Shown here piece by piece: positions 9,543-18,088 of a stretch of 56,302 nucleotides of DNA. This DNA comes from Actinomycetota bacterium (GTDB lineage: Bacteria; Actinomycetota; Actinomycetes; Nanopelagicales; Nanopelagicaceae): positions 1-56,302 of the forward strand of contig CANBVR010000003.1 of the NCBI GenBank assembly GCA_947372965.1. The letters run 5' to 3'. A program made the position numbers and the translations under genes. Each line of letters begins with the position of its first letter. Positions within the stretch are counted from its first letter, which is position 1. The notes below the pieces were generated by a model that ran no database searches, was not told where the DNA came from, and saw only the letters and a program-made list of their open reading frames with translations.

Positions 9543-10441
9543 CACCAACCTAAAGCAGCGATGAACCGGTCAACACTCGCACCAAGACCATAATCCTTCT
9601 GATATTGGTATATCTCAGTTAAGTCGGTTGGCTTTTTCGGGATTGATAAGTCTAAGTCTGGTAATGGAACATCTAAAGCGCAATGTACTAACTTGGGTGC
9701 GATTTTTGCATAATCCGCAGACTCCAGTAATTTCTTTGCATGATTGGGAGTTAATCTCTCGTCGCCAGATTTAGCAGCTCGCATAACTTGCTCCATAGAA
9801 TCAAAATTCTTTGCTATTGCCGCTGCACCTTTCTCACCAATTCCCCGAATTCCTGGCAATCCATCTGAAGTATCTCCACGTATCATTGCAAAAAGCGCAT
9901 ACCTCTCCCCCGGAATATCATATTTTTTGGAAATCCATTTGAGATCAACCAGATCGTGATTACTTATTCCTTTTGCAAGATACACGACGCTAACTTTGCG
10001 TTTATCATCGACTAATTGAAAGAGATCACGATCACCAGTAACGATCTTGGTTGGACCAGGTTCCCTAACGGAATAGGTCGCGATCACATCATCAGCTTCG
10101 TAATCATCGGCACCAACAAGCGGTATTCCAAAAGCTTCAATCAAATCAAGAAGAATTGGAATCTGCGGGGCTAATGTGTCCGGTTCTTCCTCTTCACCTG
10201 ATTCGTCTAATCGATTGGCTTTATATTTGGGGAAGAGATCGGTACGCCAACTAGGTCGCCAATCTCCTTCTATGCAGGCAACAATGCGTTTTGGTTTGTA
10301 TTGGGAGATCAGTCGAGCGCTCATGTCCAAGTAACCTCTTATAGCATTTACTGGCTCACCAGAGGGTGATAGCAAAGTATCTGGCATACCAAAGTAAGCC
10401 CGATACCAGAGCGAGGCGCTATCTAACAACATCAGGGTCAT
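9542..10441 (-). CDS. 5'-3' exonuclease (PolI N-terminal-like FEN domain)
   Basis: 299 residues matching the stand-alone PolA-like 5'-3' exonuclease family: LLDSASLWYRAYFG, the acidic cluster GADDYEADDVIA and TGDRDLFQLV, and the helix-hairpin-helix region GIRGIGEKGAAAIA. These enzymes remove RNA primers or flaps. Its start overlaps the helY stop by four bases (ATGA). The pairing with helY resembles M. tuberculosis Rv2090-Rv2092c, although there the nuclease gene is oppositely oriented. Confidence 0.9.
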   Translation of the reverse strand: MTLMLLDSASLWYRAYFGMPDTLLSPSGEPVNAIRGYLDMSARLISQYKPKRIVACIEGDWRPSWRTDLFPKYKANRLDESGEEEEPDTLAPQIPILLDLIEAFGIPLVGADDYEADDVIATYSVREPGPTKIVTGDRDLFQLVDDKRKVSVVYLAKGISNHDLVDLKWISKKYDIPGERYALFAMIRGDTSDGLPGIRGIGEKGAAAIAKNFDSMEQVMRAAKSGDERLTPNHAKKLLESADYAKIAPKLVHCALDVPLPDLDLSIPKKPTDLTEIYQYQKDYGLGASVDRFIAALGW

Positions 10442-12828
10442 ATAGCACCTGCTGCATAGGAAATGATTCCGCGATCAATTTTACAAAGTGCTTGCGAAAC
10501 AATGGGTTGAAGGTTTGGTGAAGCAATTCCCATTTGACGGAGTAAATCTATGATCTGTTTCATTGAGCGAACAAAATCTCCAACAGTCAATTCTGTTCCT
10601 TTAAGTATCGCCGTTAATGAATGTCCACTCGCCCATCGATATGCCGCCCAGGCAAAACCCGCATCAGGTTCACGAAGTGGTTCTAGGCCTACTTCTCTCT
10701 CTTCATCAAATATCTGTCCCCAAGTTTCGATTAGTTTTTCTAATACCGTTTCAACTTCTCCCTTCGGAATTCTTGGAGTATTTTCCTTCCGCGATTCATA
10801 AACAAATGTGGAGGCAATTGAGACTAATTCGGGGGCAGTAAGTTTATCCAGGTATTGCTTTCTTACCATTTCGGCGATGAGAAGGTCTGTTTCGCCATAA
10901 ATTTTGGCGAGGATCTTTCCCGCCGGAGTTATCTCTGAATCTTTAATATATCCAAAACGCTCCAAAACAATTTTAATTAAATCAAACTGTCGAGCAATTA
11001 CATTTGTCCGATTCGCAACTCTTGCAGCTAAACCAGCGTTCTCTCGTCGCAAACGATCTGAACGTTCGGCGATTCTTGCATGAGTCTCACGGTCGCTACA
11101 TCCATGACAAGGATGTGATCGTAAAGATTTTCTTGCTTCTAAGATCTCCTGTTCATCAATGGCGCGAGCTTTCTTATTTTTAAAACGCAAGGATTTCTCT
11201 AATTCTTTGATACCAAAACGAATATTTGCATACTCTAAAAAGTCTCCCAAGTGGCAATCAATCTCTAAGTCCAATTGTTTTATTGCCTCATCATTTTTCC
11301 GAATCTGTTTTGCTAAACCGACAACGGCCTTATCCGCTTGAAACTGCGCGAAAGAAGATTCTAAGGAAGTGCGGGCTCGAATGGATCCCATTTGAGAAAT
11401 AAGATTAATCGTCATGTTATAGGTTGGCTTGAAAGAACTCTTTAAAGGATAGGTACGAGTTGATGCTAATCCCGCAGCAGAAGCAGAATCGACATCTTTG
11501 TTCCATAAAATAACTGCATTACCTTCGATATCGATTCCGCGACGGCCGGCTCTGCCCGTAAGTTGTGTGTACTCCCCCGGTGTAACAGATACGTGGGATT
11601 CGCCATTCCACTTTGTTAGTTTTTCAAGAACTACAGTTCGCGCTGGCATATTGATTCCCAACGCCAAAGTTTCAGTTGCAAAGACAGCCTTAACCAATCC
11701 TCTTTGGAAGAGTTCTTCAACTGTTTCTTTAAATGCCGGGAGTAGTCCGGCATGGTGAGCCGCTACTCCTCGTTCAAGAGCATCCACCCACTCATGAAAT
11801 CCGAGTACAAATAGATCCTCTTCGGGAATGTGTTTGGTTTTCTCATTAATAATTTCGCGAATAGTGCTTCTTTCTTGCTCGTCGGTTAATCGCAGTCCCG
11901 AATTGAGACATTGTTTGACCGCCGCATCGCAAGCTTTGCGAGAAAAGATGAAAGTAATTGCCGGAAGTAGGCCTTCTCTATCCAACTTCTCGATAACCTC
12001 AGCGCGTCCAAGGGATCGAATTGTTGGGGTAAGTTGCGAGCCATCTCGCCAATTTGTCCGACTCTTTCCCGCACCTCTATACCTAGTATCGACTTTCCTT
12101 TGGCTCTCTTTCTCCAACCGCAGAATTTCGGGATTAATCTTGCTCTCGCGTGAAAAAAGATCAAGTAGGCGATTACCAAAAAGAACATGCTGATAGAGAG
12201 GAATCGGTCTAACTTCACTTACGATTACCTTGGTTTCACCTCTAACAGTTTGTAACCAGTCCCCAAACTCTTCAGCATTCGAAACTGTGGCAGAAAGTGC
12301 AGCGACTTGGATACTTTCAGGTAAGTGGATCAAAATCTCTTCCCACACAGCACCGCGGAATTTATCAGCTAGGTAATGAACTTCGTCCATCACGACATAT
12401 CTTAGATCCGACAATGTCGTTGAACCGGAATAGATCATATTTCGAAGTACTTCAGTAGTCATTACAACAATCTGTGCTTCGGAATTTATTGAAGTGTCCC
12501 CGGTCAACAAACCAACATTTTCGACTCCGAACATCTCGCATAAATCTTGAAATTTCTGATTAGAAAGTGCCTTGATGGGAGTTGTGTAAAAACATTTCTT
12601 GCCCGATTCCATAGCCAAGTGAGCTGCGAATTCACCTACGATAGTTTTGCCAGCACCAGTTGGAGCAGCTACCAGAACAGATTTCCCTGCTTCTAAGGCG
12701 TGAGCTCCCAATATCTGAAAGTTATCTAGTTCAAATGGGAAGTGACTGGCAAAACTTGAAGTCTTTGGGTGTAACCCTTTTTCTCGTGCTGCGGCAAAAC
12801 GCTGGGAAGGTGTACCTATTTCGCTCAA
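10438..12828 (-). CDS. helY: HelY-like Ski2-family RNA helicase
   Basis: 796 residues. Superfamily 2 helicase core: Q-like FELDNFQ, Walker A APTGAGKT near residue 55, DEVH box in MDEVHYLAD, SATVSN, and motif VI QLTGRAGRRGID. A C-terminal DSHCT-type region follows, with a CHGC cysteine pair. Related Ski2/Mtr4 enzymes remodel structured RNA for decay. The TTG start (12828) overlaps the lipid-kinase stop (TTGA), so it is likely translated by coupling. It shares a run with tatC/tatA and pafBC, as in Mycobacterium. Confidence 0.93.
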   Translation of the reverse strand: MSEIGTPSQRFAAAREKGLHPKTSSFASHFPFELDNFQILGAHALEAGKSVLVAAPTGAGKTIVGEFAAHLAMESGKKCFYTTPIKALSNQKFQDLCEMFGVENVGLLTGDTSINSEAQIVVMTTEVLRNMIYSGSTTLSDLRYVVMDEVHYLADKFRGAVWEEILIHLPESIQVAALSATVSNAEEFGDWLQTVRGETKVIVSEVRPIPLYQHVLFGNRLLDLFSRESKINPEILRLEKESQRKVDTRYRGAGKSRTNWRDGSQLTPTIRSLGRAEVIEKLDREGLLPAITFIFSRKACDAAVKQCLNSGLRLTDEQERSTIREIINEKTKHIPEEDLFVLGFHEWVDALERGVAAHHAGLLPAFKETVEELFQRGLVKAVFATETLALGINMPARTVVLEKLTKWNGESHVSVTPGEYTQLTGRAGRRGIDIEGNAVILWNKDVDSASAAGLASTRTYPLKSSFKPTYNMTINLISQMGSIRARTSLESSFAQFQADKAVVGLAKQIRKNDEAIKQLDLEIDCHLGDFLEYANIRFGIKELEKSLRFKNKKARAIDEQEILEARKSLRSHPCHGCSDRETHARIAERSDRLRRENAGLAARVANRTNVIARQFDLIKIVLERFGYIKDSEITPAGKILAKIYGETDLLIAEMVRKQYLDKLTAPELVSIASTFVYESRKENTPRIPKGEVETVLEKLIETWGQIFDEEREVGLEPLREPDAGFAWAAYRWASGHSLTAILKGTELTVGDFVRSMKQIIDLLRQMGIASPNLQPIVSQALCKIDRGIISYAAGAI

Positions 12829-13694
12829 TTTGCCAACGCCAGGGCTTTAGGAACAACGCTAATGGAAATAGGAAGTTGTGAAATATATTCTCCGTCAGCG
12901 TAAGCGATCGTTTGCGCTTGAATTGAAATACTTCTGATTCTCAGAAATTCGATTTGAGGGTGATTTACATGAGAGCCAGAGAAAACTTTAGGAAATACTT
13001 TAAGTAGTTCAAATTTTGATACAGGTTTAATTATTATTACATCTAGGAGCCCATCGGTTCGATCAGCCATTGGACAAATTAGCATCCCTCCCCCGTAAGA
13101 GGGGCCATTTGCGACCGAAATTAACATTGCATCAAGAGTGCGTGGTACACCATCAATATTCAATTGGTAGCGAATGGGCTTGAATCTAAAAAGAACCAAA
13201 ATCGTAGCAATGTTATATTTCATTTGACCTTTTATTAATCTCAGACCATTTGCTCGTTTATTAACGATTGCGTCAAACCCAGTACTCAACACTTGGCCAA
13301 ACCACCTTTTACCACCAGCATAGGTGACTAATCCAAGATCGATTCGAGAAGAAGATCCCTCAGAGAGTTGCGAAACTACTGCACTTAAGCTTTTACTCTT
13401 GCGGCCGCCAGTATGGGCAAAATCGTTTCCTGTGCCCGCTGCGATTACGTGGAAATCAATCTTCTTTTCTGCAATTTCCTGTAGACAGAGATGAACCATT
13501 CCATCTCCGCCAATAGCAACCACATCCGTAACGTCACCTTTATCAATCTCGGTCCTTAACTGTTCAGATGTTTGTGCTGCGGTCGGATGAATCAGTGGGA
13601 TGACCTCAAACGGAGCGAGATTGATGAACTTGGTTAATAGGATTTTTGCCTTCCCTTTCCCTGAGACTGGGTTAGCAACTGCTAGAACCTTCAT
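12825..13694 (-). CDS. Diacylglycerol kinase-family lipid kinase
   Basis: 289 residues with the DAGK catalytic pattern: VANPVSGKGKA, AIGGDGMVH (nucleotide-binding GGDG) and AAGTGNDFA; C-terminal lobe with GLLDV and AYADGEY. Family members phosphorylate diacylglycerol, sphingosine-like lipids or other polyprenyl/glycerolipids; the substrate here is not determinable. Start and stop overlap tatC upstream and helY downstream by four bases each, so it belongs to the tat-helY operon. Confidence 0.88.
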   Translation of the reverse strand: MKVLAVANPVSGKGKAKILLTKFINLAPFEVIPLIHPTAAQTSEQLRTEIDKGDVTDVVAIGGDGMVHLCLQEIAEKKIDFHVIAAGTGNDFAHTGGRKSKSLSAVVSQLSEGSSSRIDLGLVTYAGGKRWFGQVLSTGFDAIVNKRANGLRLIKGQMKYNIATILVLFRFKPIRYQLNIDGVPRTLDAMLISVANGPSYGGGMLICPMADRTDGLLDVIIIKPVSKFELLKVFPKVFSGSHVNHPQIEFLRIRSISIQAQTIAYADGEYISQLPISISVVPKALALAN

Positions 13695-14458
13695 TGCTCA
13701 ACTTCAATGTGTAGGCGACGTTTGCGATCAATGGCAAGAGCAATGAAACCGGCAAGAAGGTAGAGAATAATTAAAGGTATCGCAAGAAGCAGCATGGTTA
13801 TTGGATCACCGGTAGGTGTAAAAATTGCTGAAAAAAGCGTAATTCCAAAAATCGCATATCGCCAAGGTTTAAGTATCGATCTGCCGGACAAGACACGTGC
13901 GAGATTGAGAGAAAGGAGAAAAACGGGCAATTCAAAAGCAATGCCAAAGATTAGAATTAATTGAGTAACAAAACTGAGATAGTCATCGAATCTCACAAGG
14001 TTGGAAAGATTTGCTGGCGTGAATCCAAGTAGAACCTTAACTGCGATCGGTAAAATCAGATACCCGACGAAAACTCCAACTGCGAAAAACGGAATTGCAA
14101 AAATAGTAAAAAAGATGGAATTGCGACGTTCACGGGGATGCAAACCAGGTGAGATGAAACTCCAAAGCTGAAAGAGCCAGAATGGAGAAGCGAGAAGTAA
14201 GCCGAGAATTAACGATATTTTGAACTTTAGATCTATTGGGCCGAGAACCCCGTTGATGTAGAGGACGCCGCAGCTTTTTGATCCACTAGCGGTGGCTGCG
14301 GATAAATCACAGACCGGCGCTGCAAGTTTGTTGATAATCGTGTCGTAGAAGAACCAACCAAGAAGACTAAAAAGAAGTATTGCAATAGCAGAATAAAATA
14401 AACGTTTGCGCAGCTCGCGAAAATGTTCGAGCAGAGGCATTCGAGCTGTTGAGCTCAT
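13691..14458 (-). CDS. tatC: Sec-independent (Tat) translocase subunit TatC
   Basis: 255 residues, polytopic with about six hydrophobic helices. It begins with MPLLEHFRELRKRLF, the conserved cytoplasmic N-terminal motif, and contains ISPGLHPRERR and FGIAFELPVFL. TatC recognises twin-arginine signal peptides and forms the receptor complex for folded-protein export. It lies seven bases after tatA and overlaps the lipid-kinase start by four bases. No separate tatB was seen here; it may lie elsewhere. Confidence 0.95.
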   Translation of the reverse strand: MSSTARMPLLEHFRELRKRLFYSAIAILLFSLLGWFFYDTIINKLAAPVCDLSAATASGSKSCGVLYINGVLGPIDLKFKISLILGLLLASPFWLFQLWSFISPGLHPRERRNSIFFTIFAIPFFAVGVFVGYLILPIAVKVLLGFTPANLSNLVRFDDYLSFVTQLILIFGIAFELPVFLLSLNLARVLSGRSILKPWRYAIFGITLFSAIFTPTGDPITMLLLAIPLIILYLLAGFIALAIDRKRRLHIEVEQ

Positions 14459-14465
14459 TTAATAC

Positions 14466-14657
14466 CTACTCAGTTTTTGAAGTTGGGCCAGATTCGGGGC
14501 TATTTTTCTTTGATTCCCCATCTTTCATCTCGCTCTTAAAAATCTTGAGAGATTTAGCCACAGAACGAGCAGAATCCGGAAGCTTCTTCGCTCCAAATAG
14601 AAGAACAAAGACCAACGCCAAAATAATAAAGTGCCAACCTTCAAGACCTCTAAGCAT
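14466..14657 (-). CDS. tatA: Sec-independent (Tat) translocase subunit TatA
   Basis: 63 residues: an N-terminal membrane helix ([14 protein letters not shown]), the hinge and an amphipathic helix ([21 protein letters not shown]), then a short polar tail. This is the classic TatA layout; TatA multimers form the export pore. ATG 14657 has a clean GGAGG ribosome site six bases upstream, so this gene is translated in the ordinary leadered way. It is at the small end of the family but complete. Confidence 0.93.
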   Translation of the reverse strand: MLRGLEGWHFIILALVFVLLFGAKKLPDSARSVAKSLKIFKSEMKDGESKKNSPESGPTSKTE

Positions 14658-14722
14658 CCGCTACCTCCAAAGTATCCGTCGCTGAGTAATCCTAGCCGAT
14701 AGTGGACCTAGATACCTCGTCG

Positions 14723-15640
14723 CTATTTATAGCGATTTAGTGTTCGCCGGAAGCGGTCTTTGAGTGCAGCTGCGGTTGCATCTGGAGCAATCACTTCAAT
14801 CTCTCCCAGATATGTCCTCAAGGTGCGTAGCAGCCAATCCTCCTGCACTCCCGAGAGAACTATCTCAAAGCCATCCCCAACTCGCCTTGTTTCCTTTATT
14901 AAATGTGAATTTTCTTCGATAAAACGAAGCCCCTTGGATCTGACATGCAAGTTATATTGCGTGACTTCATCTTGAATATGATCTTTCGCCTTTTGGGTTT
15001 GGAATTTTGTCGAATGCAATATTGAGACTTTCCTAATTCGATCTACTCGAAATGTTCTTTCGGCTTGTGCAAGTGAACACCAAGCGGTCAAGAAATATTG
15101 TGAACCTCCAGCTACAAGTGAGAGCGGTGCAATTTGTCGGGACGTAATCTCATCACTCTTGGCACTTATATATTCAATCTCAATTGCACTACCTTGCCTT
15201 AAAGCCGATTCGATCTCTTGAAGTATCGGAGTTTTGTTTTCAGAGATTGCTATAGGACGGGTTGGACCTTTCAACAGGCTAGAAATTTTGAGTTTCAATG
15301 ATGGAATTTCGTCGCGATCGAGCTGACTGGGTGCGCTCTCTAAAATATCGAGTGCTACAAGTATCGAAACAAGTTCCGTTTGCGAAAATTTGCGCGGTTG
15401 ATCTAAAGCTTGTGGTTCCGAGACTGTGACAAAACCATCCTCGAAGTGCATATCAATTAGCTCTAAAGGAGTATAGCCAGGCAAGCCACAACAAAAGAGT
15501 AGATTTAGATCTTCATAAGTCTGCTTCTCGGATACACCAAACTTCTCGGCTAATTCCAAAATCGTTATCCCTTGATGTTCAAGGATAAAAGGAATGAGAT
15601 CTAGAGCCCTTGCCGTCTTTGAGATGGAATTATCAGACAT
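14723..15640 (-). CDS. pafC: WYL-domain transcriptional regulator PafC
   Basis: 305 residues. N-terminal winged helix (about 1-60: ILELAEKFGVSEKQTYEDL), a central WYL domain (about 160-215) and a C-terminal extension with GFEIVLSG and WLLRTLRTYLG. The usual WYL residues are replaced by a YFLTAWC segment; the downstream RTFRVDRI is kept. PafC pairs with PafB to activate DNA-damage genes in mycobacteria. It overlaps pafB by eight bases, consistent with equimolar production. Family assignment is supported by the adjacent pafB and tatA genes. Confidence 0.9.
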   Translation of the reverse strand: MSDNSISKTARALDLIPFILEHQGITILELAEKFGVSEKQTYEDLNLLFCCGLPGYTPLELIDMHFEDGFVTVSEPQALDQPRKFSQTELVSILVALDILESAPSQLDRDEIPSLKLKISSLLKGPTRPIAISENKTPILQEIESALRQGSAIEIEYISAKSDEITSRQIAPLSLVAGGSQYFLTAWCSLAQAERTFRVDRIRKVSILHSTKFQTQKAKDHIQDEVTQYNLHVRSKGLRFIEENSHLIKETRRVGDGFEIVLSGVQEDWLLRTLRTYLGEIEVIAPDATAAALKDRFRRTLNRYK

Positions 15641-16568
15641 CGCAAGCCGCTTCTAGTTTTGTGATTAGAGATTTCACTAGCTCGGGCGGTGAGATCAATC
15701 TAACGCTTGAACCATGCCAAAGTATTTTTGAGAAAAGTTCAGATTCATTCTCAAAAGGAATTTCGTAGAAATCCTCGTCACCAACGGTAGAAATAAATAC
15801 CGAAAGATTTCTCAAAACCTGCGCCTCTCCAATCATAATGGCGATCTGTGCGACTCCTCGGTCTGGCGCATACGAAGAGATATATTTTGAAAGGTCAAGA
15901 TTCTCCGGGATTTCATATGTTTTGGATTTAGACGACACCGAAATTTCTCCAACTATTCGCGCAAGTTTGAAGATTTTTACGTTCCCATCATGGAGGTCCT
16001 CCCCCAAGAGATACCAAAAACCTCGCCAAAGAAATATTTGATAAGCATTTAAGGTTCGCTCTTTGCGCCCTGATGAGTCGTAATTAAATGAGATGGCACG
16101 TAGCTCTGAGATCGCCTTTTGACCTAAATTCAAATTCGTTCCAGGGTGTTCGTATCGGTACTGGACCTGGAGCGAGAGGTCCATGGAGTTTGGAATCCCT
16201 AATGATTCGAGCTTTCGTAACCCTGATTGTGCTTCTTCTCGAAGAATTGAATCATTCCAAAGATTTCCAGCCACTGAAAAAATAGCCACTTCCCTGGGGG
16301 TGAGTTCCGGCAATTTAAGAGAATAATTACTTTGTAAAATCCGATAGCCAGGTTCATCGTCGAATAACGGATCTAGATCGCCGACCTCTATTTCGATTCC
16401 AAGCTCTCTTAGATCGCTCTTGTCTCTCTCAAACATCCGTTCCATAGATGCTATTTCACCTTCATAGCCATTGACCGTTCTAAAGATCTCTTGCTTCTTT
16501 AGGTATCGCTTAGTTGCTAGAAGAGCCAGGGTGAGATTGATCAATCTCTCTGCTTTTTTATCAGCCAT
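15633..16568 (-). CDS. pafB: WYL-domain transcriptional regulator PafB
   Basis: About 311 residues. N-terminal winged helix (RLINLTLALLATKRYL), middle helical region, then a WYL domain with an intact WYLLGEDL and IFKLARI. With PafC it forms the mycobacterial SOS-independent DNA-damage regulator. I chose ATG 16568 because TAAAGT lies exactly six bases upstream, matching the leaderless register; TTG 16574 is in frame but lacks support. Although named after the proteasome accessory locus, no pafA, prcBA, pup or mpa gene lies in this window. Confidence 0.92.
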   Translation of the reverse strand: MADKKAERLINLTLALLATKRYLKKQEIFRTVNGYEGEIASMERMFERDKSDLRELGIEIEVGDLDPLFDDEPGYRILQSNYSLKLPELTPREVAIFSVAGNLWNDSILREEAQSGLRKLESLGIPNSMDLSLQVQYRYEHPGTNLNLGQKAISELRAISFNYDSSGRKERTLNAYQIFLWRGFWYLLGEDLHDGNVKIFKLARIVGEISVSSKSKTYEIPENLDLSKYISSYAPDRGVAQIAIMIGEAQVLRNLSVFISTVGDEDFYEIPFENESELFSKILWHGSSVRLISPPELVKSLITKLEAACDV

Positions 16569-16574
16569 ATCCAA

Positions 16575-16580
16575 ACTTTA
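16575..16580 (-). promoter_or_regulatory. Putative leaderless -10 element of pafBC
   Basis: On the minus strand, TAAAGT is followed by six bases and ATG 16568. There is no Shine-Dalgarno sequence and no clear -35. This matches the TANNNT-N6-start pattern seen elsewhere in the window. Confidence 0.5.
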
Positions 16581-16667
16581 ATCGCAAAATGGTAGATTTT
16601 TGATAAACTCCCACCAACTATTGAAACGAAACTATTTGATAATCGCGAGCTAAAAGGGTGGGAACAA

Positions 16668-17213
16668 TTGAAATTTAATCTCTATGGGTCGAATTCTTCA
16701 AAGAAACTAGCTTTTTTGCTTATTCCCTCAATTATTGGCCTTAGCGCCTGCACCCTTGATGGTGGCTCACCCAATTCTAAAAACTCTAACTCCCAGAAAG
16801 CGGGCAGTATGAACCAGAAGAATTCGCAATATCTTCAAGTTACTGGCTCGGCCGGCAAAGAGCCGAAATTAGGTCAACCATCAGGAAACGCTCCAACCGA
16901 GTTGTACAGCCGCGATTTAATATCTGGCACCGGAGCAAGTGCGCTCTCAACCTCAACGCTCACTGTTCACTATGTACTTGCCTCATGGTCTACCGGAAAA
17001 GTTATTCAAAGTTCCTGGACAACAGGAAGTCCCGCAACATTTCCACTCGCACAGGTGATTCCAGGATGGCAGCAAGGAATGCCCGGCATGAAGGAAGGTG
17101 GACGCCGTTTATTAATTATTCCTCCGGTACTTGGTTACGGCGCGCAAGGTGCGGGCCCTATTGGACCAAATGAAACACTTATATTCGTTGTTGATTTAGT
17201 GAAGGTTGCTTAA
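16668..17213 (+). CDS. FKBP-type peptidyl-prolyl isomerase lipoprotein
   Basis: 181 residues. Basic N-terminus, hydrophobic stretch and lipobox LSAC with Cys28, predicting a lipid-anchored extracytoplasmic protein. A Ser/Asn/Gln-rich linker leads to an FKBP domain (about 85-181) with TVHYVLASW, VIPGWQQGMPGMKEGGRR, LIIPPVLGYG and NETLIFVVDLV. Such enzymes isomerise X-Pro bonds during folding of exported proteins. The TTG start is preceded by GGGTGGGA. FKBP genes also lie near pafBC in Streptomyces. It ends convergently with trmI, overlapping by four bases. Confidence 0.92.
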   Translation: MKFNLYGSNSSKKLAFLLIPSIIGLSACTLDGGSPNSKNSNSQKAGSMNQKNSQYLQVTGSAGKEPKLGQPSGNAPTELYSRDLISGTGASALSTSTLTVHYVLASWSTGKVIQSSWTTGSPATFPLAQVIPGWQQGMPGMKEGGRRLLIIPPVLGYGAQGAGPIGPNETLIFVVDLVKVA

Positions 17214-17218
17214 CCTTC
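17201..17218. terminator. Short perfect hairpin across convergent stops of the FKBP gene and trmI
   Basis: GAAGGTT and AACCTTC are separated by four bases, a seven-base-pair stem centred on the overlapping stop codons. Its position between convergent genes suggests a bidirectional transcription end. No strong T run follows on the plus strand, so the assignment is tentative. Confidence 0.35.
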
Positions 17219-18076
17219 TAATTCGTTAATTCCATAAGCACCTTTAGAAGGGCGTCTTCGTCTTGCAGGCGCGATTGTGCCGGGGGCCAACCTTCGAGCC
17301 ATTATCAAAAATGCAGTGTGTCCAATCATGCGGTGCTGAGGGCGCACAGCCAAACCTTCATGGTGCCAACCTCGGACAATTAATTCAGAACTTTCTGGTT
17401 CCGTGAAATTACCCGAACTCTTGATCCCCTCCGCAATATTTGAAAGTTGTGTAGTGGTTGCGACGTAGCACAAGAAGACGCCACCAGGGACGAGCACCTC
17501 ACTTGCGAGATCAACGCACTCCCATGGAGCAAGCATGTCCAATACGACACGATCAAACTTATCCTCGAGAATTGCATCTTGTACTGAACCGAGGGTCAAA
17601 GCCCAATTCGATGGCTTTTCTCCAAAGTAGTGTCGAACATTTTTTTCAGCTACGTTTGCGAATTCCTCTCTTCTTTCAAAGGAGGAGACGAAACCAGTTG
17701 GACCAACTGCGCGAATTAATGAGATTGCTAAGGCTCCAGACCCAACTCCGGCCTCCAATACACGCACTCCAGGTTTTATATCAGCAATTCCTAAAATAGC
17801 AGCCGAGTCCTTGGGGTAAATAATTGTCGCCCCTCGCGGCATCGAGAGAACGTAGTCACTAAGTAGTGGTTTGAAGGCGAGGAACTTAAGACCACCAGTA
17901 GTCTCAACAACGCTACCTTCAGGTAAACCGATTACTTCGTTGTGTACGAGCCATCCATTGTGTGTGTGCCACTCTTGATTTTGTTGCAAGGTAATGGTGT
18001 GCATCTTGCCCTTAGCATCAGTCAATTGAACACGATCGCCGACTTGAAAAAGGGACCTATCTACTGAAGTGGTCAT
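17210..18076 (-). CDS. trmI: tRNA (adenine-58-N1)-methyltransferase
   Basis: 288 residues. An N-terminal beta domain (FQVGDRVQLTDAKGK) is followed by a Rossmann methyltransferase with VLEAGVGSGALAISL as the AdoMet motif, FERREEFANVAEKNV, and DRVVLDMLAPWE. This matches actinobacterial TrmI (Rv2118c type), which makes m1A58 in the T-loop. ATG 18076 is preceded at exactly six bases by TAGGAT (18083-18088). In many actinobacteria trmI flanks the proteasome gene mpa/arc; here an FKBP gene is the neighbour. Confidence 0.93.
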   Translation of the reverse strand: MTTSVDRSLFQVGDRVQLTDAKGKMHTITLQQNQEWHTHNGWLVHNEVIGLPEGSVVETTGGLKFLAFKPLLSDYVLSMPRGATIIYPKDSAAILGIADIKPGVRVLEAGVGSGALAISLIRAVGPTGFVSSFERREEFANVAEKNVRHYFGEKPSNWALTLGSVQDAILEDKFDRVVLDMLAPWECVDLASEVLVPGGVFLCYVATTTQLSNIAEGIKSSGNFTEPESSELIVRGWHHEGLAVRPQHRMIGHTAFLIMARRLAPGTIAPARRRRPSKGAYGINELEG

Positions 18077-18082
18077 GAATTA

Positions 18083-18088
18083 ATCCTA
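18083..18088 (-). promoter_or_regulatory. Putative leaderless -10 element of trmI
   Basis: TAGGAT on the minus strand sits six bases before the ATG at 18076, in the short gap after the HAD gene. It implies that trmI has its own promoter. Confidence 0.5.
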
